Shown here one piece after another: positions 12,260 to 19,467 of a DNA stretch of 64,000 nucleotides. The DNA is taken from NCBI GenBank assembly GCA_019448385.1, contig JAGTXO010000016.1, forward strand, positions 788,259-852,258, in the 5' to 3' direction. Made by a program: the position numbers and the translations under genes. Source of the DNA: Diacronema lutheri. Taxonomy: Eukaryota > Haptophyta > Pavlovophyceae > Pavlovales > Pavlovaceae. Numbering within the stretch: position 1 is the first letter of the stretch; the number at the start of each line of letters is the position of its first letter. The notes under the pieces are model-generated. The model ran no database searches, was not told the DNA's origin, and saw nothing but the letters and a program-made list of their open reading frames with translations.

Positions 12260-12415
12260 CGCTCCCTCCCGCCCTCGCTTGTCGGTGTGGACGGCTCCGC
12301 CGCGCGCCGAAAAGTCGCGGCTTCACCGACTGAGAACTTTTAAAATGTGAGTTTTCTGCTTTTCGCGTCTTCGCGCACGCGTCACGCCATCCCCGTCTCC
12401 TCGCGGTGGGCCACG
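12260..12415. promoter_or_regulatory. Divergent intergenic region between sterol desaturase and lysA
   Basis: 156 bp separate the two predicted start codons. It is locally AT-rich around 12335-12365 (cttttaaaatgtgag, then ttttctgctttt), which stands out in this genome, and probably contains both start-proximal promoters. An in-frame ATG at 12347 would add 23 residues to lysA; I prefer 12416 because a signal peptide begins there. Confidence 0.4.
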
Positions 12416-14101
12416 ATGCGCGCCCTCGTTGCGGCCCTCGCCCTCGTCCCGTTGGCCGGCGCGTTCCGCGCGACGGCGGCGCGCGGCGCGGTCGCGGGCT
12501 CGGCGGTGGCCCGCCGTGCCGCGCCCGTCGCCGCCGTCTCGCCCGGCATCGCCGCCACGTCCGCGTCGAGCCCGCGCTTCTTGTCGGCCGAGCTCGCGCG
12601 GCGCGTGCGCGCCGAGTTTGGCACGCCGGTGTACGTGTACGACGCGGCGCTGCTGAGCGCGCAGGCGCGCACGGCGCTCGCCTTCCCCGCAGCGTACGGC
12701 CTCACCGTCCGCTTCGCGATGAAGGCGTGCCCAAACCGCGCGGTGCTGCAGCTGCTGCGCGGGCACGGCGTGTGGATCGACGCGTCGTCCGGGTACGAGG
12801 TGCGGCGCGCCATCCTCGCCGGGTTCAAGCCGGAGCAGATCTCGCTCTCGTCGCAGGAGATGCCCGACGACATTGGCGCGCTCCTCCAGATGGGCGTCGA
12901 GGTGAACGCGTGCTCGCTCGCGCAGCTCGAGAAGGTCGGCTGCGCGGCGCCGGGTGCGAGGGTGGGCGTTCGCTTCAACCCGGGCGTCGGCTCGGGCGGC
13001 ACGGGCAAGACGAACGTGGGCGGGCCGTCGAGCTCGTTTGGCATCTGGCACGAGCAGATGCCGCAGGTCAAGGCGCTCCTCGCCAAGCACCGCCTCGTCG
13101 CCACGCGCGTGCACACGCACATCGGCTCCGGATCGGATCCGGCCGTCTGGCAGCAGGTCGCGTCGCTCACGCTCGCGCTCGCGCGCGAGCTTCCGGCGGT
13201 GGAGACGGTGAACCTGGGCGGCGGGTACAAGGTGGGACGAATGCCCGGCGAGGCGTCCACCGACCTCGCCACCGTCGGCGCGCCCGTCCGCGCGGCGTTC
13301 GAGGCGTTCGCCGCCGAGACGGGCCGACGGTTACGCCTCGAGATCGAGCCAGGAACATTCCTCGTCGCGAACGCGGGCGCGCTCCTCGCGACGGTGCAGG
13401 ACGTCACGTCGACCAAGGGGTCGGGCGCGGGCGGGCACGACTTTGTCAAGCTCGACGCGGGCATGACCGAAGTCCTGAGGCCATCGCTCTACGGCGCGCA
13501 GCACCCCATTTCAATTCTGCACGCCGCGCCCGCCGCGCCCGCCGGCCGCGTGGGCGGGTACATCGTCTCGGGCCACTGCTGCGAGAGCGGCGACCTCTTC
13601 ACGTGCGCGCCGGGCGAGCCCGAGGAGCTGCTCGAGCGCGCGCTCCACGCGCCGCAGATCGGGGACTTGTGCGTCGTCGACGGCGCGGGCGCCTATTGCG
13701 CGGGTGCGCCGCCCGCCGCCCGCCGCGAGCGCCGCGCGCGCCGCCCGCCGTCGTCCGCGCGCGCGCGCGCGCGCGCGCGCCGGGGCTGCGGCGCGCCGCG
13801 CGCAGCCCCGGCCCGTCCCACGCCGCCGCGCGCGCGGCGCGCGCCGACGGTGCACTGCTGGCGCTGCGCCGCCGTCGCGCGTCTCGCGCCATTCTCGCGC
13901 GCGCGAGGCGCAGGCATGGCGACGAAGAATTACAACTCGTTCCCCGAGGCGGCGGAGGTCCTCGTCGGCCTCGACGGCACCCCGCACCTCGTGCGCGCGC
14001 GCCAGTCGCTCGAGCAGGTGCTCGCCAACGAGTTGCCGCTGCCGCCCGCCGCCGTGCAGGGGCAGCCGGCCGCCGCGGCCGCCGCGGCCGCGCGCGAGTA
14101 G
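12416..14101 (+). CDS. lysA: Diaminopimelate decarboxylase, plastid-targeted
   Basis: This PLP enzyme makes L-lysine from meso-diaminopimelate, the last step of the pathway. Exon 1 is 12416-13703 and exon 2 is 13914-14101, joined by a 210-nt phase-1 intron (GT at 13704, AG at 13912-13913); the product is 491 aa. Landmarks in order: VYVYD, FAMKAC with the PLP lysine, SSGYE, SLSSQE, RFNPG, HTHIGSG, NLGGGY, EPGTF, GHCCESGD, and across the splice GAYCA-GMATKNYN, a typical family ending. The start at 12416 gives MRALVAALALVPLAGAFR, a signal peptide followed by a Phe and a basic Ala-rich stretch, the bipartite leader used for secondary plastids. The intron length is a multiple of three without a stop, so retention would insert about 70 Arg/Ala-rich residues. 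Confidence 0.92.
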   Translation: MRALVAALALVPLAGAFRATAARGAVAGSAVARRAAPVAAVSPGIAATSASSPRFLSAELARRVRAEFGTPVYVYDAALLSAQARTALAFPAAYGLTVRFAMKACPNRAVLQLLRGHGVWIDASSGYEVRRAILAGFKPEQISLSSQEMPDDIGALLQMGVEVNACSLAQLEKVGCAAPGARVGVRFNPGVGSGGTGKTNVGGPSSSFGIWHEQMPQVKALLAKHRLVATRVHTHIGSGSDPAVWQQVASLTLALARELPAVETVNLGGGYKVGRMPGEASTDLATVGAPVRAAFEAFAAETGRRLRLEIEPGTFLVANAGALLATVQDVTSTKGSGAGGHDFVKLDAGMTEVLRPSLYGAQHPISILHAAPAAPAGRVGGYIVSGHCCESGDLFTCAPGEPEELLERALHAPQIGDLCVVDGAGAYCAGAPPAARRERRARRPPSSARARARARRGCGAPRAAPARPTPPRARRAPTVHCWRCAAVARLAPFSRARGAGMATKNYNSFPEAAEVLVGLDGTPHLVRARQSLEQVLANELPLPPAAVQGQPAAAAAAAARE

Positions 14102-14266
14102 GCCTATGTATGGCACGGTCCGGCTGGGCGGCCAGTAGGGCATATATAGGGCGCGCACGCGCCCCATACATGATCGCAATCCTGGCCCCTGCGGTCGGCG
14201 TGCGCACGCACGCTCTCCACAGGGGCAGGGGCGCGTCGTCTGGGACCGCCGCATCCAAAAAGCAAC

Positions 14267-14295
14267 GGGCCCCCGGCCAGCACGGCCGGGGGCCC
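14267..14295. repeat. Perfect hairpin, 12-bp arms, 5-nt loop
   Basis: Left arm gggcccccggcc at 14267-14278, loop agcac, right arm ggccgggggccc at 14284-14295. It could be a lysA 3' structure or part of a Fanzor guide RNA read on minus. Confidence 0.85.
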
Positions 14296-14493
14296 ACAGC
14301 TGAGCTCGCCCAAACTGAGCTCGCCCAAGCTGCGGCAGACGATGTGACCTCGTTTGCGTGACGCCGGCGGCCTGTGCCATCGGCGCAAGCTCCGAGCAGA
14401 GGGGACCGCACACCTAGCAGCGGCCTGTGCGCGAACGCAGCCGCGCGCGCCTGTGCGCGCGCGATCCGCGGACGCGGTAACCCAAGTGCCCGA

Positions 14494-14519
14494 CCGCCCC
14501 GTGCACACGCACGGGGCGG
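14494..14519. repeat. Perfect hairpin, 10-bp arms, 6-nt loop
   Basis: Left arm ccgccccgtg at 14494-14503 and right arm cacggggcgg at 14510-14519. Confidence 0.8.
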
Positions 14520-14541
14520 ATCGGCCCGACGGCCTGCTGCT

Positions 14542-14562
14542 GGAGGCAAGCAACTTGCCTCC
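14542..14562. repeat. Perfect hairpin, 9-bp arms, 3-nt loop
   Basis: Left arm ggaggcaag at 14542-14550, loop caa, right arm cttgcctcc at 14554-14562, about 230 nt beyond the Fanzor 2 stop codon. Confidence 0.8.
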
Positions 14563-14791
14563 GACAGCAGCGCCGCCGTACGGAGCGTGCAGGTCTGTGC
14601 GCCTTGCGGCGTGGTGGTGATGCTTGCGCGAGCGCGCGTCGGCAACCGCGGTGCGTGGCGAGCGGAGGAGCTCGCCACGCGCGCGGCCGCGCGCGTCAGC
14701 TCGGGCGCGAGCGAGCGGCGAGGGGCTGCGCCGCCGGACACGAGCGCGCGGTGTGCGCGCGCGCGCGCTCGTCCGGCGGCAGCCCCGTCGC

Positions 14792-16030
14792 TCACGGCCC
14801 GCGCAGCTCGAGCGCCTTCTTGTAGATGTTGCGCGCGGCGTTGAAGTCCCGGTCAAAGATGGTTCGGCACCACGCGCAGCGCACGAGCGTCTTGACGACG
14901 CGGTTGGTCATCGGGCTCGACGGGTCGTGCTTGCGCACGCGGACCTGCCAGCGCGTCTTGGTGAAGAAGTCGCAGCAGCTCTTGCCGTCGCACTTGCTGC
15001 AGTCCTGCGACGTGTAGCTCTCGTCGATGAAGCCGATCGTGTAGCCACGCGCGCGGAAGGCGTCGACGATGCCCATCGTCTGCGACGGCATCTTGCCGCG
15101 CTCGTGCCACTTGCCAAACTTGGGGTAGTGCAGCTGCAGACTCCAGTCGCCGACCGCGATCACGACCTCGCCCGGCCCGCCGTACGTCGCCGCGAACGCG
15201 TCGACCATCCTGCTGTGCGCGCGCTGGTGGTTGGAGTAGGCGTGCATGCGGTGCGTGCGGAACCACTCGTGCCCGTACGCGCCTCGCAGCAGCTCGCGCG
15301 CCTCGCGACGCTCGTCCTCGTTGAGCAGCGGCGCGCCGTGGCCGTCGCGGCCCGCGAGCGCCTCCTCGAGCTGCGCGATCGAGCGGCGCTGCGGGTCGCC
15401 GCGCACGACTGTCATCTTCTTGCGCCGCAGCATCCGCTCCGTCGCGCGGCGCTCGCCGGCGAGCCGCCGGTGCCGCGCCGCCGACCAGCTGAGCGTGCGC
15501 GGACGCGTCGCGCCGAACAGCGCGCACGCCCACGCGAAGAAGAGCTTGTTCTTGCCCGGGTCGAACACGACGATCTGCTCGGGCGTGTAGCGGCGCAGCG
15601 TCTCGCGGTCGAGGTAGTCGGTGCGCCCGAGCTCGTCGCGCCCGCCAAGGCGACTCGCGAGTGGCGCGTCGCACGTGCGCAGGACGGACGCGGCCTTGCC
15701 GTCCGTCTGGATCGACGAGACGTGGCCACCCGCGCGGTTGGCGCGCCGGAGCGCGCGCGACTCGGTCATCTTGAACACCACGTTGAAGATGCGCGTGCGG
15801 TTGCTGCCTGCGGTGATCGGCAGCCCCGCGCGGTAGCCTCTGCCGACCGCCCGCTCAAAGTCCTCGGTGCAGCGCAGCCAATCCTGGAGGAAATGGGCGT
15901 CGATGCGGAGGAAGTGGCCGACGATGAGGCTCTTCTTGCCCGAAAGGCGCTTCGGGCCGATCGGCTTGTCGCCGTTGGCCTGCCGCGCGGCGTCGAGCAC
16001 GCGGAGCATCGCCATGTACCCGTCGCCCAC
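14792..16030 (-). CDS. Fanzor 2 (TnpB-like RuvC nuclease)
   Basis: 412 codons as counted from a GTG at 16030. RuvC-I is VFDPGKNKL (about 15549-15575). The normal RuvC-II place reads VGDW, without Glu; the nearby FIDESYTSQDC (about 15003-15035) supplies the alternative glutamate known from Fanzors. A zinc ribbon is seen as CSKC and CAWC, and RuvC-III is DRDFNAARNI (about 14825-14855). Residues between, such as RMHAYSNHQRAHSRM, also fit. The coding frame appears to continue upstream as FDADYDGDHNMG, but a TGA at 16060-16058 interrupts it before YRPPGESNN; restoring Trp there would read smoothly. The gene may therefore start at a non-ATG codon, begin with an unseen exon, or be a recent nonsense allele. 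It differs in sequence from Fanzors 1 and 3 and is head to head with Fanzor 3. Confidence 0.88.
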   Translation of the reverse strand: MGDGYMAMLRVLDAARQANGDKPIGPKRLSGKKSLIVGHFLRIDAHFLQDWLRCTEDFERAVGRGYRAGLPITAGSNRTRIFNVVFKMTESRALRRANRAGGHVSSIQTDGKAASVLRTCDAPLASRLGGRDELGRTDYLDRETLRRYTPEQIVVFDPGKNKLFFAWACALFGATRPRTLSWSAARHRRLAGERRATERMLRRKKMTVVRGDPQRRSIAQLEEALAGRDGHGAPLLNEDERREARELLRGAYGHEWFRTHRMHAYSNHQRAHSRMVDAFAATYGGPGEVVIAVGDWSLQLHYPKFGKWHERGKMPSQTMGIVDAFRARGYTIGFIDESYTSQDCSKCDGKSCCDFFTKTRWQVRVRKHDPSSPMTNRVVKTLVRCAWCRTIFDRDFNAARNIYKKALELRGP

Positions 16031-16146
16031 GTTGTTGCTCTCGCCCGGCGGGCGGTATCAACCCATGTTGTGGTCGCCATCGTAGTCGGCGTCAAAGAGC
16101 TCCCAAGCTGCTGTGGTCCGGCGACACGGCCGGCGCGGCGCCGCGG

Positions 16147-16515
16147 CTGCCGCCCGCGCTCGCGCAGCACGCCGACTGGCTCGTGCTCCCATGCGACTAC
16201 AGCACGGATGACCCCAAGGTCAGGCACACGACCAACTACTTCCTGACGGTGCGCGCGCGCGCGCGCGCGCGCGCCGCGCGGCGCGCGCGGGGACGGAGGG
16301 GGCTACGCACGGGCCGGCCGCGCGACGGTGGCCGCGCCGTCCGCGCGGCGCGCGCGCGTGCCGCGGCGCGCCCCGCGCGCGCGCGCTCCGCGGCGTGGCG
16401 CCGCGGCCGGGCATGGACGGGCGCGCGCCGCGCGGACGACGTGCCGCGCGCGCGCGCAGCAGGGCCACGGCGCGCGGAGCGCTCGACGGCGCTGATGGCG
16501 TGCTCCCCGACCTCC

Positions 16516-16582
<67 letters not shown>

Positions 16583-18273
16583 TTCCTTCCCTTGCGTGCG
16601 CCGCGCAGCCGGATAAGGCGGCGATGGGCGCGTCGCTGCTCGCGCGCCTCGCGATGCTCTACACGCACGTCACCGGCGAGCCGCCGCCGTACGCGCTCTG
16701 CCCCCGGCGCATGAGCATGCAGAAGCGCTTTGTCGACCTGTCCGCGCAGGACCTGTACCTCCTGCTCGACGAGGACGACACGGCCTTCGTTCGCGAGTGG
16801 GCGCGCGAGCTGCCGACGGCCGACGGCGTGCCGCACGACGACCCGCACAGCGCGACCAGCGACCCGCGCGTCAGGAACATGATCTTCGGCCACTTCGTCA
16901 ACCTCGACGAGCGGGCGATGCGGTGGACAGGCCAGCAGCTGCCCGGCAGCGACGTGACGGCGGAGCAGCGGCCCACGTATGTCGGCACCGCCGTCCCACC
17001 CGCGACCGCGTCCGCCGGACCGCAGCTGGCGGTGTACCTGCGCCACAACGGCCACGCCTGGCAGGTGGTCGTGCCGGTGTTCAAGCCGCCGCCGCCCGGC
17101 GGCAGCAAGTCCTTCCTCGACGATTGGCGCGATCCCAACGAAACGTTCGACGAGGCGACGCCCAAGCAGCTGGCCGAGGCGATCGAGGTGCACGGCCTCA
17201 AGACGGCCACGGTGGACCCCGGCTCCGACGGCTTCGTGACGTACGCGCCGAACGGCCACGGGCTCGAGCCCACCTCGGTTCGCCTTACGCAGCGCGAGCG
17301 CGCCGCGCGCGCGGGGCACGCGCGCGAGCGCAGCAAGCTCGAGGGCGCGCGGCAACGGCCGCTCGTCGAGCCGGGCGCGCGCGCCGGCCCGTCGGGGCCG
17401 GGCGGCGCGCGGCCGCGCGCGCCGCGTGCTCCGCCGACGGCGGCCGCGCTCGAGGCGGAGCTCGGCGCGGCGCACGGCGGGCGCACCGCGCTCGGCGCGA
17501 ACGACCAGGCCGCCTACGCGCGCGCGCACGAGCGCGTGCGACGGGCTACGCTGCCCGTGTACGGCGCGCGCGCGCGGCTGCGCGCGCGCAAGCGGCGCGG
17601 CGGCGCGAACCGGCGCGAGTGCGCGCGCGCGGCGGCGCGGATCGTGCGCGCGCACGCGACCGACCGAGGGCTGCGGCCAGACCAGCTGCTCGTGCTCTTC
17701 GGCGATTGGCTCCACCGGTCGCGTGGCGGCGGCTGCGTGCGCGGCAAGGCGCCGGCGCTCGGCGTCGGCGTGCTGTGCGCGCTGCGCCGGCGCGGCGTCG
17801 CGGCGACGCTCGTGCCCGAGCCGCTCAGCTCCAAGTGCTGCTCGCAGCTGCGCGAGGTGCGGGGCGCGCCCGCTGCGAGCGCGGCGCCGGCCGCCGACGC
17901 CGGCGCAGGCGCTCCCGCCGACGACGGCGCGCCAACGACGGCGGACGAGGCGGCGGGGCAGCCGCCGCCGCTGCAGCGATGCGGAGGCACGCTGCACCCG
18001 TACGCGCGCAGCTCGCCGAGCGGCCGCGGCGCGTGGCGGGCGACGCGGTGCGACGCGTGCGGCATCATCTACCACCGCGACTGGACGGCGGCGCGCTGCA
18101 TCTACCACGATGTGCTCGACATGGTCGCCGACCACCTCGGCAGGCATGAGCGCATCACGTCCGAGCCCGGCCGCTTCAAGCGCGTCAAGCAGGTCAAGGC
18201 CTTTTGGCAGCGCGCCCTCGGTCGCGAGAGAGAGCACGACGAGGGCGAGCTGCAGGTGAACGAAGACGAGGCG

Positions 18274-18305
<32 letters not shown>

Positions 18306-18308
18306 CGG

Positions 18309-18339
<31 letters not shown>

Positions 18340-18469
18340 GGCGGCGGCGCCGGCGCCAGCGGCAGCGGCGTTGGCGTCCTCGGCGGCGGCCGCGGCGGCG
18401 GACGCGGGGGCGGCCGCGGCAACGGTGCTGGTGCCGCCGGCGCCGCCGAAGGTGCCGCAGCCGCCGCCG

Positions 18470-18500
<31 letters not shown>

Positions 18501-18912
18501 TGCCGCTGCCGGCACCGGCACCGGCACGACCGGCGGCAACGCGCGAGGTTCGCTCGCGTCCGCACGCGACGCGGCGCCGGAGGCGAAGCGCCAGCGTCGC
18601 GTCAGCACGGCAGCCGCGAACGGCGCAGCCCCTCGCCGGTCGGCGGCGACCTTGCGGCGGGGCGGCTCGGCCAGCCCGAGCACGCGCGCCACGCCCCCGG
18701 GCCCGAAGCGGGCACGGGCGAGCCGCAGTGGCGCACAGGACGCGGCCGCCGCCGTGCGCGCGCGCGCGCACGCGGCGCCGCGCGTGGCGGCGCCGCGAGG
18801 CGGCGCAGCCGGTGGCGCGACGAAGCGCGCCTGCCACACCCTGCTGGAAACAACGCTTCATGGCGATCTTCAGCCTCAGCACGAGCCGCTTGCGGCTTCG
18901 CACGCCCCGTAA
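16147..18912 (+). CDS. Fanzor 3 (TnpB-like RuvC nuclease), 5' end unresolved
   Basis: Exon 1 homology begins near LPPALAQHADW (16147) and ends NYFLT at 16248. A phase-0 GT-AG intron occupies 16249-16608 and exon 2 runs 16609-18912. No ATG precedes the intron; the frame is open from 15928, so the start is not fixed. The exon 1 end RHTTNYFL matches Fanzor 1 RHTTRYFL, placing them in one subfamily, but their introns lie at different points. RuvC-I is TVDPGSDG (about 17211-17234), the alternative Glu is in VPEPLSSKCC (about 17815), the zinc ribbon includes RCGG and RCDAC, and RuvC-III reads HRDWTAARCI, keeping the Asp but replacing the usual Asn with Thr. After about 18250 the protein turns into a long Gly/Ala low-complexity tail. 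The nuclease could be active or decaying. Confidence 0.8.
16249..16608 (+). other. Fanzor 3 intron, 360 nt, holding a 65-nt C homopolymer
   Basis: Donor GT at 16249-16250, acceptor AG at 16607-16608. The homopolymer at 16518-16582 sits just before the acceptor and makes an extreme polypyrimidine tract, followed by ccttccttccc. Length is a multiple of three, with no stop in the coding frame. Confidence 0.75.
16518..16582 (+). repeat. Poly-C tract, 65 nt
   Basis: An uninterrupted run of C from 16518 to 16582. Such runs can form i-motif or G-quadruplex structures and are prone to sequencing and length errors, so the exact count is uncertain. Confidence 0.9.
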
Positions 18913-19451
18913 GGGTCGTATAGAGCTGGATGTGCACGGCTTGGATGGTCGCCGTGCTGAGCTGGTAATGCTTCGGGCTGAGGCCACACGCGACGCTGTG
19001 CAAGCTCGGGCCCTCGGCGGAACTACACGGGACGTGGCCGGATTGGCCAGCGCCATCCGACCCCACCACCGTCCTCCCTGCTCGTCGGTGTGTAGACGTC
19101 GAGGAAGCGGCACGCCCTCGAGCGTGCCACGGTGTCGCAGCGCGTACGCCTGCACTTCGTGCCCCACGTCGTCTTGGCCTCCGGCGCCGGCGGCCGCCAT
19201 CCTCGTGGCCTTTCCCGCCCAGAAACTTCAGTTCCTGATCATCATGAACGCACGGCGCAAATTGACGGCGAGAAAGCAGACGAGGAACGCGCACCTCAAC
19301 GGCGCGGGTCACAAGCGGATCCACATGGTGCGCGCGCACATCGGCAAGCTCATGCTCTCGTCAAATTTGGGCAGGCAGCTGGAACACAAAGTCGAGAAAG
19401 CAAACAATCAGCTTTGGACCAAACAGATCGCCTGAGTCAGCCTCGGTGTCG
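18913..19451. other. Intergenic with weak open frames
   Basis: No recognised product. A minus frame between about 19200 and 19025 (MAAAGAGGQDD..., then HEVQAYALRHRG) and a plus frame ending at 19435 (MNARRKLTARKQ...) look more like protein than random sequence, but neither matches a family I know. They may be remnants of a gene broken by the adjacent retroelement. Confidence 0.35.
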
Positions 19452-19467
19452 TAGTATGTATGAGTAG
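19452..19467 (+). repeat. Target-site duplication, left copy
   Basis: tagtatgtatgagtag, identical to 24120-24135. The two copies flank the retroelement. The earliest in-frame ATG of the RT frame (19460) lies inside this duplication, so it belongs to host DNA and is unlikely to be the native start. Confidence 0.88.

Larger units (their letters stand above)
14102..14791. other. Intergenic 3' flank of lysA and of Fanzor 2, with three hairpins
   Basis: No convincing gene. Perfect inverted repeats lie at 14267-14295, 14494-14519 and 14542-14562. A 14-nt direct repeat (ctgagctcgcccaa) occurs twice at about 14300-14327. Both neighbouring genes end towards this stretch, so it can contain terminators, and it is also where the guide RNA of Fanzor 2 would be expected. 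Confidence 0.55.
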
